Shown here piece by piece: positions 32,945-42,068 of a stretch of DNA of 64,000 nt. The stretch's first letter is position 1; every line of letters begins with the position of its first letter. The position numbers and the translations under genes were made by a program. Origin of the DNA: CAWDDA01 sp963813345 (GTDB lineage: Bacteria; Acidobacteriota; Blastocatellia; RBC074); the NCBI GenBank assembly GCA_963813345.1, contig CAWEYR010000001.1, positions 1 to 64,000 on the forward strand. Reading direction: 5' to 3'. The notes under the pieces are model-generated. The model searched no databases. It was not told the origin of the DNA and saw only the letters and a list, made by a program, of their open reading frames with translations.

Positions 32945-32957
32945 AGCCTGGGAGAGA

Positions 32958-33092
32958 GGGGTCAGGGGTCGGGGGTCAGGGATCAGGGTTTCGAGTTCAA
33001 GCTTTAGCTTGCTCTTTACACGCTAGCTCGCGAACAGCAAGCTAAAGATTGAACTCCAAACCCTGATCCCTGACCCCCGACCCCTGACCCCT
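32958..33092. repeat. Family A hairpin repeat, copy A5 (GGGGTCA subtype)
   Basis: GGGGTCAGGGGTCGGGGGTC and complement outside, GAGTTCAAGCTTTAGCTTG core inside (right arm has AAAGATTG, one change). It lies between convergent genes. The G-rich arm could form a G-quadruplex. Confidence 0.85.
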
Positions 33093-33098
33093 TATCTT

Positions 33099-33422
33099 CT
33101 ACATCTCCTTCTTCGACGGTTTCACCGGTTTGTAATCCGGCGACATTGTGATGTTGTTGGTCACCGTAGCCGCGCCGCATTTCTTGGCGATCTGCGTTGC
33201 GGCTCCTTTGCTGCCGGGATTCTTCGCGGTCCCTGTCAGTGTAGCGCCGCCGTTACTGACCACGGCCGAGAAGCCTTGATCCTTGATGCCCGGCGAACTC
33301 GAAAAGCGCTCGCTGATGCATTGACGAATCTCTGTATCACTCTTGACGCGCTCAGCGATTGCCGGCGCGATGAGAATCGCCCCGAACACAAATTGGCACA
33401 CGATGAGAACTGTTCTTCTCAT
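33099..33422 (-). CDS. BON-domain protein, exported
   Basis: A signal peptide (MRRTVLIVCQFVFGAILIAP) is followed by one BON domain (SDTEIRQCISERFSSSPGIK, FSAVVSNGGATLTGTAKNPG, AATVTNNITMSP) and a Lys-rich tail. BON domains bind membranes or osmotic-stress ligands, as in OsmY. At 107 residues it is a minimal one-domain member, probably periplasmic. Single gene, convergent with the cyclophilin gene across a family A hairpin. Confidence 0.8.
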   Translation of the reverse strand: MRRTVLIVCQFVFGAILIAPAIAERVKSDTEIRQCISERFSSSPGIKDQGFSAVVSNGGATLTGTAKNPGSKGAATQIAKKCGAATVTNNITMSPDYKPVKPSKKEM

Positions 33423-33543
33423 TCTTCCTCCTAATGGCTATTGGTTTGTGAAACGAGGCGGCCGGGATGTGCGCGCACTTTATAGCTGAAGTGCGCGCAT
33501 CTTAGCAAGAAAAATACTTGTGATTACCTGCGATTACTCGCGA

Positions 33544-34657
33544 TTATTGTGTGGCCAGCATTCGGTCGAGAGCTACGCGCGCGTAATGGGCCGTGTCGTC
33601 ATCGACCGTGATCTGATTGACCACCGTGCCTTCGACAAGGTTCTCGAGCGACCACAGCAGGTTCTCTGGCGCAATCCGAAACATCGTGGCGCACATGCAA
33701 AGGTCCGGAGCCAGCAGCGTCACGAACTTGTCCGGATGATTCGTCGCCAGCCGGTTCACCAGATTGAGCTCAGTTCCAACTGCCCACTTGCTTCCCGCAG
33801 GAGCCTCGTTGATCGTCTTGATTATGAATTCGGTCGAACCGGTGAAATCCGACTTTGAGACGACTTCATAGCGGCATTCAGGATGCACCAGGATATTGAT
33901 GCCCGGATACTCGGCCCGACGCTCGTCGACATGACGCGCCTGAAAGCGCCCGTGGACCGAGCAGAAGCCCTTCCACAGAATCAACTTCGCTTCGCGCAAC
34001 TCCTCAGGAGTGTTGCCGCCAAGCTCGAGCCTCGGATTCCAGACAACCATTTTGTCGAGCGGTATTCCGAACTTGGCGCCTGTATTGCGTCCGAGGTGCT
34101 CATCCGGGAAAAGAAGAGCTTTTCACTCTCACCTAGCGCCCAGCGGAAAAGAGGAACGGCATTGGACGACGTGCAGACCGCGCCGCCATTGCGCCCGCAG
34201 AATGCTTTGATATTTGCTGCGGAATTCATATACGTGATCGGCATCATCGAATCGATGCCCACATCCCGCAGCTGCTCCCAGGCTGTCTCGACCTGGTCGA
34301 GGGCGGCCATATCAGCCATCGAACAGCCGGCGGCCAGATCCGGAAGAATCACTTTCTGATGCGCCCCACTCAGGATGTCAGCCGACTCGGCCATGAAAGT
34401 GAACACCGCAAAAGACGATATACTCGGCCTCGGGCCGCTCAGATGCCATCTTGGCCAGTTTGAACGAGTCTCCGGTGAGATCGGCGTGGCAAATGACGTC
34501 GTCGCGTTGGTAGTGGTGCCCGAGAATCAAGGCGCGACTCCCCAGCCGCCGCTTCGCCTCCTGAATCCGAGCGAACGTCTCGTGCTCGCCGAGACCGACG
34601 TAATCCTCCAGCGGCCTTACTTCCGTAACTTCCAATTCCAGAGGTTTGCATAACCAT
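33544..34657 (-). CDS. nadA: Quinolinate synthase NadA (frameshifted three times)
   Basis: NadA condenses iminoaspartate with dihydroxyacetone phosphate to quinolinate in NAD synthesis, using a [4Fe-4S] cluster. The pieces carry GHHYQRDDVICHADLTGDS, the cluster Cys in VFCGVHFMAESA, AVCTSSNA and APDLCMCATM, and LAAGCSMADMA. Frame changes occur near 34080, 34392 and 34647. The last is one extra A: removing it joins the ATG at 34657 to MVMQPLELEVTEVRPLED, giving a full-length protein with a GGAG site just upstream. Three breaks in an essential-type gene point to sequence error. No other nad genes are adjacent. The upstream region holds a tandem palindrome, probably its operator. Confidence 0.92.
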
Positions 34658-34666
34658 GCACTCCAG

Positions 34667-34711
34667 TTAGTGTCACTCGTACACTATGTCGTAGTGTACA
34701 ATACACACTAA
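34667..34711. promoter_or_regulatory. Tandem TAGTGT-N7-ACACTA operator upstream of nadA
   Basis: Two copies of TAGTGT-N7-ACACTA (34668-34686 and 34692-34710), 24 bases apart centre to centre, form a 45-base dyad symmetric about 34689. The inner halves make GTACACTA-N5-TAGTGTAC. It sits 10 bases upstream of the nadA start codon. Such paired palindromes are typical repressor sites; the regulator is not known. Confidence 0.75.
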
Positions 34712-34820
34712 GAGAATGCAAGGGCAACACTGGTGGATATCCTGGGAACCTGGCCTCTGGCCGGCGAGTGCCAGCTAGACGCTAGCTGAGGCGAGCGTTC
34801 CTATGGCGACTGACTGCTTA

Positions 34821-35415
34821 TCAACGGCAATGCCGGATAATTGCTCCGAGGACCGAGACAAGCAGCCAGCTCCAAAGCCCAAGCGAGCGATTTACAAATG
34901 CGAGCGTCATCGAAAGGATCGCGACGACCGGGATTCTCAGAATCAACAGCTTCACTCGTGTCCGTGTCTTCTCATCGACATGATCCGCTGTCAGGATTCC
35001 ATCCCGGCAAGCGTATATCCACTGAGCGAGCATGAGCAGTCCCGCTACACCAAGCGTGCTGGAGAAAATGACGATCGCGAGCGGTTCCTGCCGGTAAGTG
35101 TCCACGACGTCCGTGGTCCAGGGCATTAATGAGATGCACATCAGTAGAAACAGATTGAGCCAGAGGAGGACCGTATCGGCTTACTTACGAGCGCGATCAT
35201 CTGGTGATGAAGCACCCAGAGTGATCCGATGACCAGAAAACTCAATGACCAGCTCTCGAGCGCAGGTAGTGTCGACCGAAGCATCGCCGGCAGGTTGTCT
35301 TCGGCCGGGTCAGGCAGCTTGAGTTGCAGCACGAGCAAGGTGATCGAGATGGCAAAGATCGCGTCACTGAATCCTACTAGTCTGCTGGTCTCGAACGTCG
35401 ATGTCGCACGTCATA
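34821..35415 (-). CDS. TMEM175-family (DUF1211) potassium-channel-like protein (frameshifted)
   Basis: The rebuilt N-terminus RLVGFSDAIFAISITLLVLQ carries the FSD motif that defines the TMEM175 family, followed by LVIGSLWVLHHQMIALVSKP and, after a frame change near 35170, DTVLLWLNLFLLMCISLMPW. Bacterial members have six helices per subunit and form tetrameric cation channels. A second break near 35400 separates the first codons (MTCDID) from the motif. The stop is at 34821. The final helices (SWLLVSVLGAIIRHC) complete the usual 190-200 residue length. The neighbours are unrelated. Confidence 0.82.
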
Positions 35416-35462
35416 ATCCGCCTTTTAGCGGAATCGTTAAATTCTGATTTCCAGTTCGGATG

Positions 35463-35488
35463 GATCCGCCTGAAGGCGGTACAACATG
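35463..35488. repeat. Family B palindromic element, copy B4, inverted
   Basis: TCCGCCTGAAGGCGGTACAA is the reverse of the other family B copies. It lies just beyond the stop of the response-regulator gene. A degenerate half copy (TCCGCCTTTTAGCGGA) lies at 35414-35429 upstream of the TMEM175-like gene. Confidence 0.75.
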
Positions 35489-35489
35489 C

Positions 35490-36839
35490 CTAAATCCGTT
35501 TCTGAATCCCGAGGGATTTCATGCGGCGGTAGAGGTGGCTGCGATCGATGCCCATGATTTCTGCGGTGCGTGACATGTTGTTGTCGGCCTCGGCGAGCTT
35601 TCTGAGGATGTATTCGCGCTCATAGGCTTCGGAGGCTTCGCGGTAGGAATCGAAGCTGTAACTTGCTGCGGGAGGTGCTTCGCCTGCAAGAATCGGAAGG
35701 TCATCTGCGTCGACTCGCCCACGTTCCTGCATGATGATCACTCGCTCTACAGTGTTGCGCAGCTCGCGGACATTGCCCGGCCACGAGTAGTTCTGCATAC
35801 GCTCGATCGCCTCCGGCGCGAACACTTTGGGGCGCTTCTTGTTCGCATGCGACGATTTGCGATTGAAGTGATCCACCAGCAGCGGGACATCTTCGAGCCT
35901 TTCACGTAGAGGTGGAATCTCGAACGGAATCACATTCAGCCGGTAGAAGAGATCAGCTCTGAACGTGCCGGCTTCGATTTCGGCTTCGAGCTTCTTGTTG
36001 GTTGCCGAGATGACTCTCACGTCGACGGTTACCGAGTTCTCAGAGCCTACGGGCTCAAACCTCTGCTCTTCGAGAGAGCGCAGAACCTTCGCCTGTGTCT
36101 TGAGACTCATGTCACCGATCTCATCGAGAAAAATCGTGCCGCCGTCGGCACGCTCGAGTTTGCCGCGCCTGGCTCCTGTAGCTCCGGTAAACGCGCCTTT
36201 TACATGACCAAAGAGCTCGGATTCGATCAGCTCTTCCGGAATGGCAGCGCAGTTGACTTCAATGAAGGGCCGTTGCGCGCGGCTTGAGCTTGCATGCAGC
36301 GCGCGGGCGACTAACTCCTTACCCGTTCCGGACTCTCCAAAGATGAGCACGCGTCCGGTCGTCGGTGCTGCATAGGCGATCTGCTGCCTGAGCGCGCGCA
36401 TCGGAACGGATTCACCGACCATGAAGTCGTTTCCACCGAGCTTTTCACGCAGCTCGGCGTTAGTGAATTCAAGCTCCTGCTGGTCAAGAGCGTGCTTGAC
36501 TGCGAGCAGAGTCTTTTCCAGCGACAGCGGTTTCTCTATGAAATCAAATGCGCCGAGTTTGGTCGCTCGCACCGCTGTCTCAATCTTTCCGTGACCTGAA
36601 ATCATGATGACGCAGACATCGGGGAACTGCGTTTTCAGGCGTTCAAGAGTTTCAAGCCCGTCAATTCCCGGAAGCCATACGTCGAGCAGCACGCAGTTGT
36701 AAACCCGATCGTCAAAGACGCGAAGAGCCTCTTCCCCGCTCCCTACGGCGGCGACAGTAAAACCTTCATCCTCAAGCACACCCCGGAGGGCGCGCCGGAT
36801 TCCGGGTTCGTCATCAACGATCAGAATCGAATGGGCCAT
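35490..36839 (-). CDS. Sigma-54-dependent response regulator, NtrX-like
   Basis: Domain order in 449 residues: receiver (about 1-120; LIVDDE, phospho-acceptor Asp in LLDVWLPG, Lys in IEKPLS), AAA+ sigma-54 activator (about 140-380; Walker A FGESGTGKE, GAFTGA sigma-54 contact loop, Walker B GGTIFLDEIGD, RADLFYRLNV) and a Fis-type helix-turn-helix (NNMSRTAEIMGIDRSHLYRR). It activates sigma-54 promoters when phosphorylated. The gene starts one base after the stop of the NtrY-like kinase gene, so the pair is certainly an operon. The pairing with an NtrY-type kinase is why I call it NtrX-like; the genes controlled are unknown. Confidence 0.95.
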   Translation of the reverse strand: MAHSILIVDDEPGIRRALRGVLEDEGFTVAAVGSGEEALRVFDDRVYNCVLLDVWLPGIDGLETLERLKTQFPDVCVIMISGHGKIETAVRATKLGAFDFIEKPLSLEKTLLAVKHALDQQELEFTNAELREKLGGNDFMVGESVPMRALRQQIAYAAPTTGRVLIFGESGTGKELVARALHASSSRAQRPFIEVNCAAIPEELIESELFGHVKGAFTGATGARRGKLERADGGTIFLDEIGDMSLKTQAKVLRSLEEQRFEPVGSENSVTVDVRVISATNKKLEAEIEAGTFRADLFYRLNVIPFEIPPLRERLEDVPLLVDHFNRKSSHANKKRPKVFAPEAIERMQNYSWPGNVRELRNTVERVIIMQERGRVDADDLPILAGEAPPAASYSFDSYREASEAYEREYILRKLAEADNNMSRTAEIMGIDRSHLYRRMKSLGIQKRI

Positions 36840-36840
36840 A

Positions 36841-39063
36841 TCAGATTACACCGGCCGTTTCGAGCGACTTTGCACTTGGAAGCTCGAGAATAAAGCGCGC
36901 GCCGTGAGGAAGATTCTCGGTGACTCGAATGCGCCCGTGATGTTCAGCCGCAATCCGGCTGACGATTGCAAGGCCGAGCCCGGTCCCGTGCCGGCGAGTT
37001 GAGTAATACGGTTCAAAGATACGTCCGCGGTCATTGCGAGGAATGCCAGGACCATTGTCCGTGACGACGACTTCGACAATTTCGCGCGCAGTATCTTCGC
37101 GCGTTTCAACCGTGATGACACGCGCAGACCGCGACTCGTGGAGAGCTTCGATGCCATTATCAATCAGATTGACGAGCACACGCTTGATCTGCTCTGCATC
37201 CGCCAGAGCAACCGGAGCCGAAGCGGCAAGACTGGTTTCAATCCTGATACCTTCGAGCCTTTCATCGTAGAGCTTGATTGCGCTTTCGACGATCTCGTTC
37301 AACGAGACAGGCTGTGGTTCGGCCGCAGGCAGCCTGGCAAAGTTCGAGAATTCATCAACCATTCTCTGCAATGTCGCAACTTCAGCGGAGATGACCGACG
37401 TGCAGTCACTGACAAGCTCTCTTTGACTCTGAGGAAGCGCCAGCTTGTCATCGGTCAGAAGCTTTTTCGCGAGACGTTCAGCGGAAAGGCGGATCGGCGT
37501 AAGAGGGTTCTTGATTTCGTGCGCCATCGTTCGCGCAACCTCACTCCACGCTGCGCGCCGCTGAGCTTCAATCAGTTCCGAAAGGTCTTCGATCACGATC
37601 ACCACGCCTCGAGCTTCTCCTTCCGGGTCGCGGAATGCGGTTACGGTGACCGCAGCATCCAGCTTCACTTGATTCTCGAGCGTAAAATGGACTTCGCGCG
37701 TCACTGAATGCAGTCGCGCCGCGCGGCGGATCAGACGCCGCAATTCTTCGCGTTGCTCTTCGGGCAGCAACGCTTCGAGCTCGACGCCGGTAACGCGTTC
37801 CCCTTCGAAGCGCAGCAGACGCATCGCAGCCTCGTTGATCGTCGTGACAAGGCCGTTCTCGTCAAGCGAAACGACGCCCGCGGAGAGACTTTCGAGTACG
37901 GTTTCGATATAACGCCGGCGCTCTTCGAGTCGTCGCCTGTTCTCTGAGAGCTCTTCCGTCATTTCGTTGAATGAGACGGCTAGCGAAGCCAGCTCATCAT
38001 CGCCAACAATATCGGCGCGATACGCCAGGTCGCCCTGCTTGATATGCTCCGTAGCCTGCGCCAGTTGCTGGACGGGACCAGCGATCGTGCGCGCCACCCA
38101 AAGCGCCATCCAGGTTGCGATGAAGAGGACAAGCAACGTGATCAAGCCAAGCGTAAGCAGTGCGCTCTGCTTGTAAAGGCGCTGATTAGCTTTCAAGCGG
38201 TCATACTCGAGGTTCTGGCGGTTCATCTCATTGGCGCGCGCTGCGAGATCAGATGGTACCTGCCGTGTGAGGGCGATCCATCCTCCATCCGCAAGTGGAG
38301 CTGAGGAAATGAGCTCAACCGGTTCGAAGCCTTCCTTCACTTGAGCCGCAAACGTCCTTCCAGCTTCGGCTTCTGATCGAGCCTCTTGCCACAACCTCTT
38401 GAAGTCCTCTGAGCGATCATCGACGGGAGATCCGAGCGACGCGACAGCGCGACCTGTCGAGTCATAGAGCACAACCGTGGCCAGCTCGAGGTTCGCGTAT
38501 TCGACAGCCAGCGCCTGATTACGATTGCCGGCATCCAGGTTTCCAAGAAGTCGAGCGATTGTCGAAGCGGAGCGCTTCAATTGGTCCCGCTCGCCAGCCA
38601 CGTAAGCCGTGTGAATCTCCCGCGCATTCTTGACCATTTCGCTTGCCGGAAGGCTGAACCATTTGTCGACACTGCGGTTGATAAGACCGTAGCTCGCGAA
38701 GAAGAGAAAGATGACAGGGAGGAGCGAGAGTGCCACGAAGAAGAGCACGATACGTGTCTTGAATCGCGCTCCGAGCCGATGCTCAATATTTTCGCGTCGC
38801 AGCTTAATGAGGTTGCGCACGAGGACCATGAGGAGGACAAGGAACGCCAGCAGATTGATGGTCGACAGCGCGTAAAGAATCAGCGTTTCGCTGGCTGTTT
38901 CCGGTGAGAGCCACGGCAATGTATTAAAGGAGACTTGAACAACGAGGAGTGCGAAGAGCAATACAGTGGAAAACGCGAGCAGAATGATGCGGACACGGCG
39001 CCGCGTGAGGCTGCGCCGCGCGCTCGAGGGCTCATTCTCTTTAGAAACTAGAGGCATGCGCAC
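36841..39063 (-). CDS. Membrane sensor histidine kinase, NtrY-like
   Basis: Domains along 740 residues: two N-terminal helices (IILLAFSTVLLFALLVVQV and INLLAFLVLLMVLVRNLI), a third (IVLFFVALSLLPVIFLFFA), a periplasmic sensor region, a further helix near 305-325, HAMP (about 325-380), PAS (SLSAGVVSLDENGLVTTINE), HisKA with the phospho-acceptor His in MAHEIKNPLTPIRLSAERL, and HATPase (LVNLIDNGIEAL, DNGPGI, GTGLGLAIV). This is the NtrY layout, partner of the NtrX-like regulator one base downstream. The start may be the GTG at 39063 or the ATG at 39057. No defects across the gene. Confidence 0.95.
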   Translation of the reverse strand: MRMPLVSKENEPSSARRSLTRRRVRIILLAFSTVLLFALLVVQVSFNTLPWLSPETASETLILYALSTINLLAFLVLLMVLVRNLIKLRRENIEHRLGARFKTRIVLFFVALSLLPVIFLFFASYGLINRSVDKWFSLPASEMVKNAREIHTAYVAGERDQLKRSASTIARLLGNLDAGNRNQALAVEYANLELATVVLYDSTGRAVASLGSPVDDRSEDFKRLWQEARSEAEAGRTFAAQVKEGFEPVELISSAPLADGGWIALTRQVPSDLAARANEMNRQNLEYDRLKANQRLYKQSALLTLGLITLLVLFIATWMALWVARTIAGPVQQLAQATEHIKQGDLAYRADIVGDDELASLAVSFNEMTEELSENRRRLEERRRYIETVLESLSAGVVSLDENGLVTTINEAAMRLLRFEGERVTGVELEALLPEEQREELRRLIRRAARLHSVTREVHFTLENQVKLDAAVTVTAFRDPEGEARGVVIVIEDLSELIEAQRRAAWSEVARTMAHEIKNPLTPIRLSAERLAKKLLTDDKLALPQSQRELVSDCTSVISAEVATLQRMVDEFSNFARLPAAEPQPVSLNEIVESAIKLYDERLEGIRIETSLAASAPVALADAEQIKRVLVNLIDNGIEALHESRSARVITVETREDTAREIVEVVVTDNGPGIPRNDRGRIFEPYYSTRRHGTGLGLAIVSRIAAEHHGRIRVTENLPHGARFILELPSAKSLETAGVI

Positions 39064-39198
39064 AGCAAAGGAAATTCTAACAAAGTGTCTTCCGATGTAA
39101 CAGATGCGACAATTTGACGCGTCCTCGCACGTCGTGGCAGTATCATCTTACAGGAAAGTACCCCCAGTATCCTCAGACGAATCAAAGAGGAGGAAGCA

Positions 39199-40312
39199 AT
39201 GAGTAATTCAGCCTTTCGCAACAGGCGCAGAGTAATACTGTCCGGCCTGTTCTGCGTTGCACTGCTGCTGGTGGCGACTGTCCTGGATGATGGTGCCTTT
39301 GCACAGAAGAAGAAATCGAGCGGTGGCTCGAAGTCAGCAGCGCCGACTTACAAGTTTGCTTACGAGCACGGATACCGCGCCGGCTATGAGGACGGTTTCG
39401 CTCAGGGCAAGGCTGATATCGGCCGTGAGCAGCTTCGCGATTTTGGACAGAATGATCGTTACAACCGCGCTGACCGTACCTATCAGGACCGAATGGGCCT
39501 TCAGATCGAGTATCAGGAAGGGTACCGCTCCGGGTTTGAGATTGCGTATTCAGACGGCTATTTCGGTCGCGACCTACTCGACAGCCATCCCCGCGAATCT
39601 CGGTCGCGTGGTAACGGCGAAACTCAATGCGTCACTTTCACCAAGTGGAACCCCTCGGGATACTCAGGGAAGTACCACTGTCACGGATGATCGACGGGAT
39701 AACGGAGTGTTCTCAGAATCCGGCTCGAGGTCCGGCTCGAACTCCGGCTCGACGACCGCGTCCGGGTCCGGCACGGGCGCTAACAACAACCGGGTCCCGA
39801 ATGACATTCAGATGAAGATCCGTCTTCAGGATCGAATCAGCACCAAAGACAGTCGCGAAGGTGATCAATTCACTGCCGTCGTTCTTGATCCAAGCACGTT
39901 TGCCGAAGCGCAGCTTGTTGGTCACATCGCGAAGCTCAAGAAGGCGGGCAATATAAAGGGCAAGACCGAGCTTCAGCTTTCTTTCGATACCCTGACACTG
40001 CGCGACGGACGCACGCTGAATATGACCGCTCAGGTTGAAAGGGTCTATGAGACGAAAGGTGTCAAGCAGACCGACGAAGAAGGTAATGTTCAGACGGGTG
40101 ACCGGACGAACGATGCTGTTCTTCGCACGGGCGGTGGCGCGGCGCTTGGAGCCATCATTGGCGGGATTGCTGGTGGAGGAAAAGGAGCCGGAATCGGTGC
40201 GGCGATCGGTGCTGGCGCGGGAATTGGCTCCGTTTTCATTGATGGAGGCAAGAATCTGACGCTCGAGCCGGGCACCGAGATTCTGATTCGCACATCTGCA
40301 GCGACGAAGTGA
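39199..40312 (+). CDS. Exported glycine-zipper protein with YxxGYxxGF repeats (frameshifted)
   Basis: The signal peptide (RVILSGLFCVALLLVATVLD) begins a protein whose first half has repeats of the type YEHGYRAGYEDGFAQGKAD and YQEGYRSGFEIAYSDGYFG. A frame change near 39575 joins a Ser/Gly linker (SGSRSGSNSGSTTASGSGT, built from tandem 12-base units) and a C-terminal domain with VPNDIQMKIRLQDRISTKDS and a glycine zipper (ALGAIIGGIAGGGKGAGIGA). Such proteins are envelope or outer-membrane associated. The exact role is unknown. A GAGGAGG site lies upstream of the ATG. Its TGA overlaps the GTG start of the next gene. Confidence 0.82.
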
Positions 40313-41103
40313 TCACTCTACTGACGGATTTTGGGCTGGCGGACTACTTTGTGGGAGCGGTCAAGGGAGTAATTCTTTCGATTCATTCGAATGCGCGGCT
40401 GATTGACCTTTCCCACGAAGTTCCTCCACACGATATCCAGTTTGCGGCCTTTACGCTGGCTGCATGCGCGAGAGATTTCCCCGCCAACACAGTTCATCTT
40501 GTAGTCGTTGACCCGGGAGTTGGATCTGAGCGTCGGCCGATCGTGGTCGAGGCGGCAGACCAGTTCTTTGTCGGACCCGACAACGGAGTCTTCACTCACA
40601 TCTATCACAGGGATCCAAGGGCACGCGTCTTTCATGCGACGCAGGCTGAGTTCTTTCGTTCCGAACCGAGCGACACATTTCATGGACGCGATATCTTTGC
40701 GCCGCTTGCCGCACACCTCGATCTCGGAATGAACGTCGAGAGAGTGGGGCCGGCGATTACCGACTACATTCGACTTGCGCAGGTCGAGCGCGCACAGGGC
40801 TCGGCCGAACGAGGTGCTCGGCAGCATCATTCACATCGATCGTTTCGGAAACTGCGTCACAAACCTGACAGCGGAACATCTCTCGATCGGAACCGGTGCG
40901 TCGATTGAGATTGGCGAGATGGCGAGATTGGCGGCAAAGTCCGGATAACGCGGCTGGCTCGCAACTATATCACTGCAGAAGATTCTGATGAGCCGATTGC
41001 CTACCTTGGAAGCGCGGGTTACTGGGAGATTGGGATGTGGTGTTCGTCGGCTGCGGAAAAGCTCGGCATAGTGCGTGGAATGGAGGTGCGGCTAAAGCTT
41101 TGA
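40309..41103 (+). CDS. SAM hydroxide adenosyltransferase (DUF62 family; frameshifted)
   Basis: The start MITLLTDFGLADYFVGAVKG, with VDPGVGSERRPI and FVGPDNGVFT, is diagnostic of the DUF62 family, which hydrolyses S-adenosylmethionine to adenosine and methionine and is related to fluorinase/chlorinase. Frame changes near 40803 and 40925 interrupt the C-terminal domain; rebuilt it reads RPNEVLGSIIHIDRFGNCVT, GASIEIGDGEIGGKVRITRL and ITAEDSDEPIAYLGSAGYWE. The GTG start at 40309 overlaps the TGA of the gene upstream, and the stop overlaps the likely TTG start of folP, so three genes are tightly coupled. Confidence 0.88.
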
Positions 41104-41974
41104 AGCTCATTCATTCAACGCTCGATTTGAACGCGCGCGTGCACGTCATGGGCGTGCTCAACGTGACACCGGATTCGTTCTCGGATGGTGGAGAGTTTTA
41201 CGATATTGAGCACGCGGTTGAAAGAGCGCTCGAGATCGAGGCAGAGGGCGCTGACATTCTGGATATCGGCGGTGAGTCTACGCGGCCAGGATCCAGTGCA
41301 ATATCCACGGATGAAGAGCTCGGCAGAGTGATTCCCGTTCTCGAACGGCTTCGTGGACAATTGAAGATCCCGATATCGATAGATACAACAAAACCCGAAG
41401 TCGCGAAAGCTGCAATAGCCGCCGGCGCTGAAATCATCAATGATGTCAGCGGTCTCAGATTCAATGCTGAGCTCGCTCAGATCGCAGCCGAGAGTGGGGC
41501 CGGGTCTTGTGCTGATGCATTCGCGCGGCACTCCTGAAACCATGCAGAAGATGCCCGCCGTTACCGACATTTTCGATGAGGTTATTCGCGGTCTTGCGGC
41601 GTCAATTGCGGTTGCGAGGGGCCACGGCGTGAGCGACGAGAAGATCATCATCGATCCGGGCATTGGCTTTGGAAAAACTCGCGAACAGAATCTCGAGTTG
41701 ATCAACGGTCTCGGGCGACTCACTGAAGAACTTGGATTTCCAGTGCTTCTCGGCACATCCCGCAAGTCGTTCATCAGGCTCACGCTTGGAAAGGATGATC
41801 ACCTCATCAATTCTTGGGGGAACTGCGGCGAGTGTCGCGATCGGAGTAGAGCGTGGAGCGCGCATCGTTCGCGTTCACGACGTTCGCGAAATGGTAGCAG
41901 TCGTGAGGATGACGGAAAGAATTAGGGGTCAGGGGTCAGGGGTCAGGGGTCGGGGTATGGAGTTCAAGCTTTAG
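41100..41974 (+). CDS. folP: Dihydropteroate synthase FolP (frameshifted twice, repeat-encoded tail)
   Basis: Family landmarks: VHVMGVLNVTPDSFSDGGEF, ADILDIGGESTRPGS, PISIDTTKPEVAKAAIAAGA, EIINDVSGL, LVLMHSRGTPETMQ, IIIDPGIGFGKTREQNLELI and PVLLGTSRKSFI. It makes dihydropteroate from pABA and the pterin pyrophosphate in folate synthesis. Frame changes near 41506 and 41815 split it. The rebuilt frame ends GGTAASVAIGVERGARIVRV, HDVREMVAVVRMTERI and then runs 16 codons into a family A hairpin, stopping at the TAG of its core (GRGMEFKL). The start is probably TTG at 41100, overlapping the preceding stop; an ATG at 41037 is less likely. Confidence 0.9.
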
Positions 41975-42064
41975 CTTGCTCATCTACTAAGCTCGAGCTG
42001 CTAACGAGCAAGCTAAAGCTTGAACTCCAATGACCTGATCCCCGACCCCTGACCCCTGACCCCT
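41924..42064. repeat. Family A hairpin repeat, copy A6 (GGGGTCA subtype)
   Basis: Four tandem GGGGTCA units and a GGGG run on the left face the complement on the right, with the GAGTTCAAGCTTTAGCTTG core inside. It lies between convergent genes. The left arm encodes the last residues and the stop of folP, and its five G4 runs with three-base or shorter loops are an ideal G-quadruplex pattern. Confidence 0.88.
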
Positions 42065-42068
42065 CTCT

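Noticed and set aside
34667..34711. Palindrome before nadA as a Rho-independent terminator
   Set aside because: It is AT-balanced without a T-run, lies upstream of nadA, and has tandem symmetry better suited to protein binding.
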